A stretch of DNA of 64,000 bases from Lepisosteus oculatus (GCF_040954835.1 NC_090698.1:6756501-6820500); one strand, 5' to 3'; positions 36,327 to 48,250 are shown, counted from the first letter of the stretch. The notes: a model not told the origin generated them from the letters alone. Made by a program: numbers and translations.

Positions 36327-37226
36327 TTACGGACAATGGGCCTTCGTGGAGCAGCACACCATACTGACCGATTTAGGCAAAAATGGTACCGTTTCCATTT
36401 TCGAAAGATAGAGCACGGGCTCTATACTGCAGCTCAGATCCATAAAGGAGAATAATATCAGACTAACGTAACACTTGTAATCGTTAGGAGGGAAGTGGTA
36501 CTGGAAGGGAAAGAGGGCGACTGGGGGGAGGTAATTAAACACAATGATACCCAGGATGATCAGAACCATCTTAAAGGCCTTCTTCTTCATGGGGTGCATC
36601 TCATCCCTGCCCAGCACAGACTGTCTCAGAGCCCGCAGGATGGAGAGGTTACAGAACAGCATCACTGCAAAGACAGACAGTATGAAGATCGTGAATGCCT
36701 GATCTACACTCTGGATCCCAAGGATGGACTTCGTGAGGGAATAGGCCACCATGAACGCCCACACCACAGCAGCACAGACGGCTCTGTAACTGCGGTCTTT
36801 GATCTTGGTGAAGGTGATGGGGTGCACCACGGCCATGTAGCGGTCCAGGCAGATGCAGGTGAGGAACAGCGGGGAGCTGTCTTTTACCCCATAGGAGAAC
36901 CTCTGGAAGTACCAAACATGCATGTCGTTCAGGAACAGTCTGTTCGCCAGCTCGATCGGAGTCATCAGGCAGAAGAATGAATCAAAGACGGCGAGGTTCA
37001 TGATGAAGATGTCAGAGGTGGAGGAGTCCCTCGTCTTCCGCAGGACGAGCCCCACCACCATCAGGTTGGCCGGCAGACCAATCACAAAATTGAAGACCTT
37101 CACGCTGTAGTAGAACAGGAGGCCAGATAAATGCCCTTCACACCCTTGAAATTTACTAAACATCACGACCGTGATGTTAGGCGTGCTGTGGTTGAGAAGA
37201 AGACTCGAGTTGGTAAAACTATCCAT
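36327..37226 (-). CDS. Class A (rhodopsin-like) G-protein-coupled receptor, P2Y/chemoattractant-like, copy 1
   Basis: This is a single coding exon of 299 codons with seven hydrophobic segments. Landmarks are N1.50 in GLPANLMV, LAVFD in TM2, LDRY at the end of TM3, P6.50 in NYLPP, and EPVLY in TM7 where NPxxY or DPxxY is usual. Two N-terminal NxS/T sites are visible. The TM3 cysteine that forms the canonical disulfide is a valine here, while an N-terminal Cys (QGCEG) and a Cys before TM7 (DYKCY) remain. The receptor would sit in the plasma membrane and couple to G proteins; its ligand is unknown. An acceptor (ctgtctccaag) ends at 37234, seven bases before the ATG, and a matching donor lies at 39336, so a noncoding first exon is likely. 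It is much more diverged from the two copies at 45350 and 51575 than they are from each other. Confidence 0.88.
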   Translation of the reverse strand: MDSFTNSSLLLNHSTPNITVVMFSKFQGCEGHLSGLLFYYSVKVFNFVIGLPANLMVVGLVLRKTRDSSTSDIFIMNLAVFDSFFCLMTPIELANRLFLNDMHVWYFQRFSYGVKDSSPLFLTCICLDRYMAVVHPITFTKIKDRSYRAVCAAVVWAFMVAYSLTKSILGIQSVDQAFTIFILSVFAVMLFCNLSILRALRQSVLGRDEMHPMKKKAFKMVLIILGIIVFNYLPPVALFPFQYHFPPNDYKCYVSLILFSFMDLSCSIEPVLYLSKMETVPFLPKSVSMVCCSTKAHCP

Positions 37227-37393
37227 TGCCGTTCTTGGAGACAGTGACGGAGCTGATCAAGTGGTTCTGAATGAAGAGACAAAAAGAAGAAGAGACATTT
37301 TTAGTCCTAGTGCAGCAAGAACACAACAGAATTGGGTTAAACTGAAACTTTGTTTACTGATGTAGCATTTGGAGCATAAAGTCCAGCAGGAAC

Positions 37394-37496
37394 AGGTGAA
37401 GGTTTATTCCACACTAAAAGGAAAAAAAGAGAGGCACAACATTTTGGCTGTGGAGCCTTCTGTCACACACCCACTTACTTGAACTTCTTCAATAGA
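37394..37496 (-). repeat. Foldback-family repeat copy, degraded
   Basis: The arm gaaggtttattccacactaa is followed by cacaacattttggctgtgga and gccttct, matching the reverse complement of the family core. It lies in the 5' intron of the first receptor gene. Confidence 0.65.
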
Positions 37497-39336
37497 GTAC
37501 AAGATGTGTTTTCAGGGCTTGGCTACTCAGTCCTGCTCTAACTTTGTAGACATCCTTCTCAATTTTGAGTTTCTCACTGTCTACACGTGGCCTAAACTGA
37601 AAACCCTTGCCTTCTTTCGAGACTCCAAGAATTGTGCAAAGGGTGCACTCGTGTTTGCCTGTTGTTTGCTTGTGCCAACACTCTTACGGTGGTACTGAAC
37701 CCTGCAGACCAAACCCATGCAGGAGCCTTCATGCCCTTGGTGTGTCAAGACACGCCGGTTTCTGCTTAGATCAGCTTGAGGATGAGTGTGTGATGTGTAG
37801 TGCTCTTACTGTAGCCTGTATACCAGTGTGTTGTTTATATTACAGCCTCGGTTTCTGGTTTTTGATTAAAACTACCTTGTAGGCAACAAAGTTATTTTTT
37901 GTATAAAAACTAGAGATCTATAAAGGTTAACACTTATCATTTACTGTGGATTAAACTCATTTAACCCACATGTCCACCCATCACTTACACAGTTTAGCCT
38001 CCAGTGATCATCATCATTACATTATTTGTGGAAATTTTTACTTTGGCATTAATAAGGCAGAAAACCACATTTTACTTTACTAACCTTTAAATGCCTTCTA
38101 AGTAACAGGCTTTTTCTCAAATATTAAAGTACTGAATACTGTACTTTTCCCATCAATTCATGAGGAACCACAGTACCAGAGACGTACAGAACTACTGTAC
38201 ATAGTGAAAATGTACAACATGAACCATTCCTGAGGTTTGCAAATTAATTGCAGTTTCAAAGAGGTTTGCAAATGAAGTGCAATTTCACCTGCCTGTGAAG
38301 ATGCGTTTCACTGTAAAAGCAAAGAGTTTATAATGTTACATTATCAGTGAACCACGGTGAAAGAAGAGTCTATAAATCTTGGAAGAAGTAAAAACCAAAG
38401 CTATACTTTTTAAATAGCAGTACAGTCAGATTCACTACTGCTCTGATCTTCTACTTGGAACAGGATTTACAGACAAACCAACCGAATCAGTTGAAGAGAG
38501 ATTAGAGAATAATGTAATGACTGATGAGTCTGGATCTGCATTCTGTTAAACAATCAATGACTATACTGGCTGAGGAGGAATGACAGTCCTCTTAAAAAAA
38601 GGGAGGTGTATACAGTATTTATTTATATTAACAAGTTTGGTTATTCAGGTCGCTGAGAATTGCTATATCAAATAATTAATTGTTATAATCAAGTCATTAT
38701 AATACTAGCATATTTAAGTGCCAAACAATGACAATCTAAAAAATCAAGGAGTCTGACATAAATCATAAATCTGCTAAATGAATAAAGAAATTACACTCCC
38801 TATGTTAATGTAACATAATATCTAATAGGAAATACATAGTGTTAATACTACTCAAGCAACAGGAAATAAATGACAAATTCACCTCACATTATATTCTGTA
38901 AAAATTATAATAGGTAATGCCCTTTTCATTCCTTTTTCTGTTTAATAAAACAGGAATTCTTCAACTTTAAACATCGTGTATTTCACAGACAACATGAAAT
39001 GATTTCACAGAAAACACACAGATATGTGATACATTTTTACAATCCCTTACATTATTTTACAATAAATTTGTGTTTCGTTTCCTTACAGATAGTATCTTTA
39101 GATTTTAGTTTTTGGTTCTAAACTATTGTTCCCATTAATGAAGAAGATGCTAGTAGCTAGGTGCAGCTGTCTAAAGCTTCTAACATCTGCATTGCTGCTT
39201 AATCTATTTCAAACCTATCAAACCTACATATAGAGGCACTGGTAAAGTGATTTCCAGTGCCTCTGCAGTTATAGTCATATTGTTCAGTTTATAAATGTCA
39301 TACATACCAATACAAATCACAACGCAGTGATCTTAC

Positions 39337-39600
39337 CAATGCAATGTCAGTGTTTTCATTCAGCGTCTTTGGTCTTCTTGTGTGGTGCTCCTGAGCTTGC
39401 TGTGTTGAGTGTCTTGCAGCCTGAAATGTGTAGTATCCTGTAGGAATCTTGTTCAAGACGCTGTACTTTGTTCACTTGGAAATGGGTATTGTAGGGGAGC
39501 CAAGCCAAACTCTCCAGAGGACATGAAGGAAGGGCATCTTCGCCCCATCCAATCAGAAGCTGGTAGAGAGAACTGAACCATTTTCAATTGGAGATTTGAA
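39337..39600 (-). other. Candidate noncoding first exon and promoter of receptor copy 1
   Basis: On the minus strand a strong donor (gtaagatcac, first intron base 39336) follows a block that is nearly identical to 48001-48250 in the second unit. Neither copy shows a shared open frame, so it is probably 5' UTR plus core promoter. The transcription start is not determined. Confidence 0.5.
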
Positions 39601-41924
39601 TTTCTAGCAATCATTTTACCTTCAAACAAGGTCTCCAGGGAGTTTGAATATACTGATTATTAATCATATATTAATTAAAACATTCAGTAGACTTCATGTG
39701 AAACACTATGGGAAAATGCCTTGGTTACAAATATAAAAAGGGGCTTTTGCTACACAAGGTTCTGGTGGAAAATTTGTTTTTTTGACACTTACGTCTCCTT
39801 CCAATCCACTTTTACAAGTGATGCAATAGAGAGGTCATTGGAGCACAAACAAAACACACAGTAAACAAAGTGATGCAAGAGACCAGGTGTACAAAACTGA
39901 AATTCGGTGTAATACAGTGTAAGGTGTTACGTGCAAGAAGCAAAACGTTTTTTCTAACCCAATTTGCTCAGGAGGCCACAAGCACGTCCCACAGGTTAGA
40001 AACGTGGAGGGTCTACTGGCGACTGGGGATCATAACATGTTGTCCTCTGAACCTTAGTGGATGTCCTGTCATTTGGGGGTGTACAGTTTTCAGAAGATTG
40101 ACGGTAAAAGAGTAAGAGAGTATTCAAGACAGGAGTATCGAGAGAAACACAAAGAGAACAGATGGTCACAATTCCTGGACACAGAGATACCTGGACATAG
40201 TATATCCAGTTTACATGTAACATAGATGCAACAAAAAAGTCTCTGCTGCTGCCAGAATGGTTTAACAAGTGGAAGAAAAAAAACAGGTCAAAGAAATAGC
40301 AGGAACACTGTAATCAGACACAAAAGGTTTTTAATTTGGCAGGAGAAAGTAACATGTACAGTAACATCGCTGCTGGTGATCAAACGAACCAAGCAGAGTT
40401 TCCAGTACCACTGCAGCATACAAAAATAAAAAAGTGAACACAATAAACTGGTAAATTGTATTGTAAATTTACAGTGTTCATTAAGCAAATCAGAAGCAGA
40501 ATAACAATGATGATACCCTTATGGCACAATTGGCATATGACAAGGAGAATCACCTCGAATGCTAAATTCAAAAAGCAATCAAGAGTATTGATTTAGTATT
40601 CAAAATGCTAAATGCTATATGCTTTAGCATGTACAATACGCACCAGGTAAAGATTTATGATGTGAATGTAATAGTAGAAATTCAAGGGTGATTCAAAACA
40701 GACATCTCAAACTTATAAACCTGGCAAAGTGATCAGATATCATTTCATGAATTTTACCACATTTTTCCACATTTTCTCATATTTTCCAACACAATCATTC
40801 CTAAAAAAACTGTATTTTGACGTGGTTTAGATAGGTGCTTTTTGGCTGCTTTGGAGGCACCTCATACCAGGCTTGTAATCACGGGAAAATCATTTTTGGA
40901 TCAATATCAAAGACTAGTTCTTAAAGTGCACATCAAATTGGTGATGGTTAATCAAGCACTGTATTTTTTTTTCAAATAACCAACCTCAGTTGGTTCTCTA
41001 GCATGATGTTGTATGTTGTATTTGTGATTACAAAATCAATTTGCATGAATGATCAGTCAAAACACAATCAACTTGGACTTATTAGGCTGGTGGTGACTCA
41101 AAATAAATTAAGAGCAATTAAGAAAAAAAATATAAGGAGAAAGAAAGCACTCTACAAGGCAACTATAAAGGAGCAAGATCCAATTATAGAAAAAAGAGTG
41201 TCCTGAATTGCAACCACAGGTGAAAAAGACTTTAGAATGGCCAAGAAAGAGGGAGAATTCTCTTAAATAAAGAGGTGATTTTGAAAATGACAGGGAAATA
41301 TGTAAAATTGTATTTAGCACAGGTGTTTTCTTAGGTGGAAATTAAATTAACATGAGCATAGCAGGGGTTGAAGCATTTCCTGACTTAATATTACTTGAAC
41401 CTCCTGATTATGATGGTTTTGAACCAGTTACACAAGAGAAAACGATGGATGTTAATTATGGATCGTTTCTAGAGTCTGCTTAGCCCCTGCCCAAGATGAA
41501 TAAAGTCCTGAAACTGAAGTGTGCGGGCATGCAAAATAATGCATTTATCCTCATTGATAACTGAATGAAGGACCAAAAACAGAGAGAATATTGCCGGACA
41601 ACATATGTAAAAGGGGAACTGCAGCCCCCAAAAGGCTTAAGCTATTTCTCCTTTCAAATTGGATTTTAATAGTTTTTGAAGGTCTCTATGGAGTCAGCCA
41701 CTACCCCACCTCCCCATAACCACTTCTAACAACTTTTTTGTCCCATTTAAGTCCTATATTTTATCTCCATATGTCTTCCTTAACATTCTGTCTTTCAAAA
41801 CTTCCCTGCCCCATTACAGAGACACGCAGGGCACCATGATTAGGTACCAGCCTCTTTCTTTATTTACAGCTTTTAACACTTAAACACAGCTGCACGCAAA
41901 ATCTTTAAAACAAATAAAGTAACA

Positions 41925-42130
41925 GGAAAATATTTATTCCATGCTGAAAGAAAAAGGAAAAAGACACAACATTTCGGCTGTGGAGCCTTCTTCAGGAGTT
42001 CTTGGTGTTCTTGGCACCTGAAGAAAGCTTCACAGCTGAAATGTTGTGTCTCTTTCTTTCCCTTTCAGCATGAAATAAACCTTTACCTGTACCTTTGCAG
42101 ACTGTGCATGCTGACACACCTACCTACTCC
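41925..42130. repeat. Foldback repeat, palindromic copy
   Basis: The left arm (atttattccatgctgaaaga ... acaacatttcggctgtggag) and right arm (ttcacagctgaaatgttgtg ... tcagcatgaaataaac) are inverse copies around a short centre at about 41998-42020. The whole is a hairpin with arms of about 75-90 bp. The corresponding place in the second duplication unit (about 50635-50665) has no such element. Confidence 0.85.
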
Positions 42131-42458
42131 AAAAAAATAAAGTGACCATGTGAAATGAAAAGCAAGTGCAAAGCTCTTTCTGAAAGTCATGGAAAGTTGG
42201 GACCACCCTTTTTCATTTGAAAGGTGCATCACAAAGTAATGAGAGGAAGCCTGTAAGAACTGAGAGACACAAGAAATGATTGAACCATAGAAACTGGTTT
42301 CAATCACATACAATATCTTCACATTATATAACATTCATTTTACATTCATTATATAACATGTCATATAACATTGCCTGCCTATGTTCTACACCAAAACAGA
42401 AAAGTTGCTGGTTTAAAGACTCCAAAATCTAGAGTTAGGAACCACCTGATCTAGGCTG

Positions 42459-44341
42459 TGTCATTCCCTTGGGTGCCTTGGCAAACAGTCACATTCCCAC
42501 GAGAGACGGGATACTGCTGGAACACATGGGCAAATGCATGTGCTCATCCCTAACCCTAACCCTAATCCTAACTCAGCCCCCCCTTATCCAATTAACAGGT
42601 GCTTCACTAATCACGCCGCATTATTTAAACCTTATGCTACTGGGACAGTGCTCTGTCATCGAGCTCCTTTCTGACACACAGCAGCACTCTCTCAATACTG
42701 ACCTGCATCTCTGAAAGATTCTCTCTGCCTGAAGAATTCCTGATCGGTTCAAAACCTGAGAACATCAGCCTCCTGCTTAGCACCAGATCAGTAGGTTCTC
42801 TTCAACAGCCTGTTTCCCTCCTAGTAGCACAGTCTCCCAGGCCAATTATGTCCAGATGACTGCACTCGCCTTCTCTTCAGTCCTGCTCACATCTGCCTGT
42901 TCAGTCTTGCTTACAGCTGCTGGCTCCTTTCACCGACTCTGTACTTCTTTGGCTGTCTCCGGCAGTCTCTGAGCTCCACCTTCCGGGAATCTCGGCCAGC
43001 CTCCGGAGATCACCGAGCTCCTGCATTTGGATTCCTAGCCTGTTTGTAAGACATGGGAGTCAGCTTCAGATTGACGCATCATGTAGGTCCAACAGGGCTC
43101 GATGAAGAGCTCCAGATCCTGGCCAGCCATGAGACAGCCCTGCAGGCACAGGAAGCGTGTGCTTTCAGCAGTGACTTATACTCCCAGCCACGAAGACCTG
43201 GAGAGCAACCTGTCAACCCCCTTATTGGCCCCGGAGTAGTGAGGAACTTCCTTGACTTTAAGATTACCAAAAGATCTAGCTGTCTTCCAAAATGTTATTA
43301 AAACCAATTTATGGAACTGTTGGACTTTATGAATGGTCCACTTGGAAAATATCCTGATATATTCCCACTGCCTCCTTCTGTGTCTGAGGACCTCTATGCA
43401 AACCTCTATGGGACCTCGAAAAATGCAAAACTCGGAAAGTGTCAGTTCCACCAGATAGAGGTGGCGCTCCTAGGATATATCCTCTCCTCCTTCAGCTTGC
43501 AGATGGACCCCCGGCATTAAGGGACTGGTCCACTCCTACCACCCTCAAACAGGTCCAGCGCTTTGTGGGCTTCCCCAATTTCTACCACAGGTTTATTCTA
43601 AACTTCACCACAGTCGTGGGCCCTATCACAGCTCTCACCAGAAAGAAGCCCAGCAAGAGCAGGTGGACCCCCCAGACATGGGGTGCCTTTGAGGAACTGA
43701 AGCACCACTTCACTTTAGCCCTGGTCCTTCACCACCAGGATCCCTCTGTGCCCTTCTTTGGCCCATGTAAGGAAATGGAAGGCACAAACGCCATCACCTG
43801 CTGGCTGGTCTTTACCTGGTCATTAGGAAGGTGAATTCTCACAAGAGACTGCACACCATCTGGAGTAGACAGAACACACTCAGGCCAATTATCTCAACCC
43901 ATCCTTCATACAATTAATGGGTGCCTCACTAATCATTCCTCATTATTTAAACCATTGTTTTCCACTGGGATGGTGCTCTGTCAATGAGGTCCTTTCTGAC
44001 AAACAGCAACACTCTCTCAGTACTGACCTGCATCTCTGAAAGATTATCTCTGCCTGAATCTGCCTGAAGAATTCCCGATCAGTCCCGAACCTGAGAACAT
44101 CAGCCTCCTGCTCAGCACCAGAGCCTGTTTCCCTCCTAGTAGCGCAGTCTCCCAGTCCGATCCTGTCCAAACGGCTGTGCTCGCCTTCTCTTTAGTCCTG
44201 CTCACAACTGCCAGTTCACTTCACCGTTCTTCTTCGGCAGTCTCCAGTGGTCTCCAAACTCTAGCTCCAAGGCAGTCTCCACCATCCTCTGGAGATCACC
44301 AGTCTCCTGCAATTGGATCCCTAGGGTGTCTGTAAAATGCA
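42459..44341 (+). mobile_element. Internally deleted Ty3/Gypsy element with two LTRs
   Basis: Two long direct repeats, about 42459-43053 and 43817-44341, share a TGTCATT-like start and a CA end and surround an internal region of about 760 bp. The whole is flanked by GCTG (42455-42458 and 44342-44345). The internal part starts with a frame like a gag N-terminus (DEELQILASHETALQAQ) and then jumps to the end of reverse transcriptase and start of RNase H (TLKQVQRFVGFPNFYHRF, ITALTRKK). Most of gag, protease, polymerase and integrase is absent. The LTRs differ by many substitutions and indels, so it is not young. It lies in + orientation and is missing from the second duplication unit. Confidence 0.8.
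43400..43830 (+). pseudogene. Gypsy reverse transcriptase/RNase H remnant
   Basis: One frame reads KCQFHQIEVALLGYILSS and a shifted frame, after a 1-bp break near 43510, continues ALRDWSTPTTLKQVQRFVGF, then YHRFILNFTTVVGPITALT and WTPQTWGAFEELKHHF. These are the thumb region of Gypsy reverse transcriptase and the entry to RNase H, in correct order. The catalytic palm motifs are absent. It is a dead remnant inside the two-LTR element. Confidence 0.8.
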
Positions 44342-44628
44342 GCTGTCAACTACAGCATCAACGAAAATTAAGTAGGTAACTCCATTTACAGTCAACATAA
44401 TTAAAATAATACAACACTGCTAATAATGAAATACCATGGTCCAAATTAACCCAGAACCTTGATTCAATCCTTCATCATTCATTCAAATGATGAATGACAA
44501 ACCCAGTACTTATATCCTTTTGCTTCCACACCTCTGTATGCTTGACACTGACCTCTAGGCTTCTAATTTCTTACCTATGGGAGAGGCAAGTGTTGATAAC
44601 CTTAATACTTCAGATCATATGGCATAAC

Positions 44629-44959
44629 TGTCACGGACATCCAAAGGGATTAACCGTGGAGAGGCAGGAGAGCGGAAAAAGACTCATATGCATAGCGGCG
44701 AGACGGGAAAAAGGCCCAGGCTCCTTAGTGCAAAGAGTTCAGGAGTGCCGTATAGAAACCTGTGCCCTCAGGTAGCGGACGTGGGGTGACCTGGTGCTAG
44801 GCGGGTCTCAGGACATCCGAACGTCAATGCTGAGCGAGGGCAGAGTGCAAGACCCGGAAATATATAGCCCAAGGGAAAGAGAGGGAGAAGAAGGACGATA
44901 GGCAGGAAACTAGGGACAGGACAGAGTAGGAGCCCCCTCTGGCTGAAAAGGGCGTGACA
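44629..44959 (-). mobile_element. Solo LTR with 5-bp target duplication
   Basis: It starts TGTCACG, ends CGTGACA and is flanked by ATAAC on both sides (44624-44628 and 44960-44964). It is the reverse-oriented relative of the solo LTR at 16083-16381, and shares the segment cggacgtccaa-like end, the cattgacgttcggatgtcc block and the tatatatttccgggtc block. The second duplication unit shows the uninterrupted empty site near 51220-51235 (gcatagcatttacata). Confidence 0.88.
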
Positions 44960-45349
44960 ATAACATTTACATAACTTACCTTGCACGGTCAACAACATAA
45001 ACATATAATATAAAAAATCTCTAGGCTAGCATTGGAAAAACCAAAATATTGTATAAAATGTCATTGAACACAATAAGATAATTAACATTTAGGGTTTAAT
45101 AAGAGCATTAAGGATTTAGATTAATGAAGAGGGTAAGGTTTAAGGGTTCATTTCCAGGGTTAGATTAAGGTTCAGAACTAGAAGATAGGTTGAAGGTGGA
45201 AATCCTTGTCTGAGATCCCAGAGTGTGCTGTGACCAGGAGTCATTGATTCTGCAAACTTGCATACATATGGCTGATGAAACTGTACTCTGCTAAACAATA
45301 ACGTTATTAATTGACTCTGTTGCTTTTCACAAAGGTGTCGCTAACTCTA

Positions 45350-46213
45350 TCAGTCAGGAAAACATGGCAATCTGACTATTCTCGACAAATAGAGCAGAGG
45401 CTGAACACTGCTGCTGAGGTCCATGAAGGCAAACGCAATGTGATGAACATAACACTTAAACACAAGAGGAGAGAAGTAGTTCTGGAAAGGGAAAAGAATG
45501 ACAGGTGGGAAATAATGAAACACTATAATGGCCAGAATGATAAGGACCATGTTGAAGGCCTTCTTCTTCACAGGATGCATCTCATCCCTCCCTGGACCAG
45601 ACCTTTTCAGAGCCCAGAGGATGGAAAGGTTACAGAACACCATGATGGAAAAAATTGTAAGGATCATAACACTGAACACACGGTGAAAACCCTTCACTGC
45701 GCCCGCAGCGTAAGAAATGGCATAGCTAATGATAATGACCATCAGCACCTCCGCACAAATGATTCTGTGCTTCTGACTTCTGAACCTAGTGAAGGTGATG
45801 GGGTGCAGCACTGCTAGGTAGCGGTCCAGACAGATACAAGTGAGCAACAGGGGAGAACCATCTTTTATACCGTACGCGACAGACTGGACTTGCCAGACAG
45901 TCGCATGATTCAGCAGTAACCTGTTGAGCAGGTCAACAGGAGACATGAGGCAGAAGAAGGTGTCCAGGATGGCAAGGTTCAGGATGAAGATGTCAGAGGT
46001 GGAGAAGCTGGCTTTGTTCCTGTGTAGAAGCCACAGCACCATCAGGTTGATCTGCAGTCCCAGGACGATGTTGATAGCCTGTGCGATGATGAAGATCATG
46101 GGTCCCACGGGGATGACTTTGCACTCCTCGAAGAAACTCAACGGCTGGACTGTGGCGTTGGGCGTGTTGTAGTTGGGCAGAGAGCTTGAGTTGGTGTAGA
46201 GAGCAACTGCCAT
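45350..46213 (-). CDS. Class A GPCR, copy 2, with shortened C-terminal tail
   Basis: I take the start at 46213 (MAVALYTNSS), because it matches the start of copy 3 and because an acceptor (tatctctcag) ends at 46226, placing the in-frame ATG at 46246 inside the intron. That gives 287 codons with seven hydrophobic segments, LDRY, LAILD, an YFPP in TM6 and QPLLY in TM7. It is almost identical to copy 3. A 1-bp insertion in the T run after LPC (about 45365) shifts the frame, so the tail ends PD-stop instead of the extra 14 or so residues of copy 3. The canonical TM3 cysteine is a valine; Cys in the N-terminus (EECKV) and before TM7 (FKCYV) are kept. The ligand is unknown. Confidence 0.87.
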   Translation of the reverse strand: MAVALYTNSSSLPNYNTPNATVQPLSFFEECKVIPVGPMIFIIAQAINIVLGLQINLMVLWLLHRNKASFSTSDIFILNLAILDTFFCLMSPVDLLNRLLLNHATVWQVQSVAYGIKDGSPLLLTCICLDRYLAVLHPITFTRFRSQKHRIICAEVLMVIIISYAISYAAGAVKGFHRVFSVMILTIFSIMVFCNLSILWALKRSGPGRDEMHPVKKKAFNMVLIILAIIVFHYFPPVILFPFQNYFSPLVFKCYVHHIAFAFMDLSSSVQPLLYLSRIVRLPCFPD

Positions 46214-46337
46214 CGTTGTTGAACACTGAGAGATACAAACAGACATGCTTCGTCTTAAATCACAGCAAGATCACAGCAAGGTGGGAGCTTGAATAAGATC
46301 AGTGAATCATGACTAAAAAACTGAGCTGCGCAAGTAG

Positions 46338-46450
46338 TTCAGGTGTAACTTCAGGTGACACCCGAAGAAGGCTTCACAGACGATGATCTTCCTTTCTTCT
46401 CTTTTCGGCATGCAATAAACCTATGACTCTTTCCAACACATGAGTAGTCA
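46338..46450 (+). repeat. Foldback-family repeat copy, degraded
   Basis: It contains gacacccgaagaaggcttca, then ttcctttcttctcttttcgg and gcatgcaataaaccta. It lies in the predicted 5' intron of receptor copy 2, and no counterpart is seen in the matching part of the second unit. Confidence 0.6.
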
Positions 46451-48000
46451 AGGTCATACTCAAGATTTCTAATAGAGTGACCACTCTACAGTATGTCCTC
46501 TTAGAATAAAAGGTGCTGTTATTCAATTAGATGAAAATTGTTCTCTGGCACTTTACATTTTACACTTAAGCTTCTATTAGCTTTTGAGAACCCCATCAGT
46601 CAAAATCTCAAAACTTATCACAAGCGTAGGTTGGAAAAATCTTATCAGCGTCGAACTGCCTTGCCTTCCAGCTGGTTTTCACATGATTACTGTGTGATAA
46701 TTTGTTTCTCTATGTATTATCATACACAATGTGTATAAATTATATCAACAGCAAAGTGGCAGTGCCCAGTGCTGGATTCTCAAATATACTTCAGAATTTG
46801 CAATGCAAAATGGCCAGTGCAAGTCTGAGGTTAAGCTACAGTATATGCCTTAGCATATACAGTATCTTAGTGTAGGCGCATCATTCATTTTTATACAGAC
46901 GTGCATTTCACGTCAGTACAAGATTTACTTAAGCGCTATGAAAAAACATTTTCCCTTGACCACCAATGCCCTTTGCATGGAAATGTGCTTGTGCAAGAAT
47001 TGGCGTCAGATTGCATGCACATGCACAGGCTAAAACAGATAGCAAACGCAATAGCTTTAAATAAACTGTTTTCTAAATAAATAAAGCTTTTACAATTTCA
47101 ATGAGACCATGCAAACATACCTGCCTCAGATTAGGTGTTTTGCTGTAAAAGAAAAGAGATACCATGCTCATGTTTCCATTATCAGTCAACCATGGTGAAT
47201 GGTGAGTCTATAGATTTTGGAGGAAGTAAATAAAAAATCAAAGCTATTCTTTTCAAATAGCAATACTTTCAGGTTCAGTACTGTTCTCATCTACCATTTT
47301 TAAAGGCATTAACAGACAGAGGCTGCAGTCTAGTTGACATTAAATCAAAGAGAGATTTGAAAGTAATGTTATGATTGATAAGGTGTATGGATCTGCATTC
47401 TGTTGAAGTAATCAATTATACCAGTATATGGGCTAAGAGAAGATAAGAGTTCTCTTAAAAACAATCATGAATGTTGGATAGATATTTGGGACTGTGGGAA
47501 TGAAATCACAATATTGTGTATAAAATTATTATATAAGCAGCATTAGTGCCAAGCAATGGCTGTCAAAAAAGTCAAGGAGTCTGACATAAGTCATAAAGCT
47601 CAAACTATAGGACATAAATTACAACTATTGCAACTAAAGGTTGCTTGTCCTTCAATGTGCCTTTTAATTCTTTCTTCAGTTTAATAAAAAATAACTCTTC
47701 AACTTAAACATTTTGTATTTCACAAGATGAAATGATTCCAGCATGTATAAATTCCAAAGAAAACATGTACAGATTTGTTGCACTGTACATTTATAAAATC
47801 CATTCATTACTTTTGCAATAAATTAGAGTTTCATTTCCTTAGTGTTTTTAGATAGTATTTTTTGGTTCTAAACTATTGTGGTCTTTAATGAAGAAGATGG
47901 CAGTAGCTAGGTGCAGCTTCTAAAGCTTCTGACGTCAACACTGCTTCTTAGTCTTAAATGCAATGCATAACAATCACAAATCAAAATAGACTGATCTTAC

Positions 48001-48250
48001 CTGTGCAAATTCAGTGTTTTCATTCAGTGTCTTTGTTCTTCTTGTGTGGTGCTCCTGAGCTTGCTGTGTTGAGTGTCTTGCAGCCTGAAATCTGTAGTAT
48101 CCTGTAGGAATCTTGTTCAAGACACTGTACTTTGTTCACTTGGAAATGGGTATTGTAGGGGAGCCAAGCCAAACTCTCCAGAGGACATGAAGGAAGGGCA
48201 TCTTCACCCCATCCAATCAGAAGCTGGTAGAGAGAACTATACCACTTCCA
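48001..48250 (-). other. Candidate noncoding first exon and promoter of receptor copy 2
   Basis: The minus-strand donor gtaagatcag starts at 48000 and follows a block nearly identical to 39337-39600. It lies about 1.8 kb upstream of the acceptor of receptor copy 2. The function is inferred from position, donor quality and duplication. Confidence 0.5.

Larger units (their letters stand above)
38281..47100. repeat. Tandem segmental duplication, first unit
   Basis: From about 38290 (ttcactgtaaaagcaaagag) to about 47090 the sequence parallels 47101-53165 block by block: the upstream-exon block (39337-39580 with 48001-48240), a long noncoding block (39770-40480 with 48420-49100), 41100-42450 with 49850-50970, and the receptor block (44345-46250 with 50980-52505). 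The first unit is about 2.2 kb longer because of the insertions at 42459-44341 and 44629-44959. Confidence 0.9.

Noticed and set aside
36495-36980. Plus-strand frame of 161 codons opposite receptor copy 1
   Set aside because: It is antisense to the receptor coding exon, a shadow of the minus-strand gene. The same occurs opposite copies 2 and 3.
46214-46246. Upstream ATG at 46246 as the start of receptor copy 2
   Set aside because: An acceptor at 46226 puts it in the intron, and copy 3 starts at the position matching 46213.
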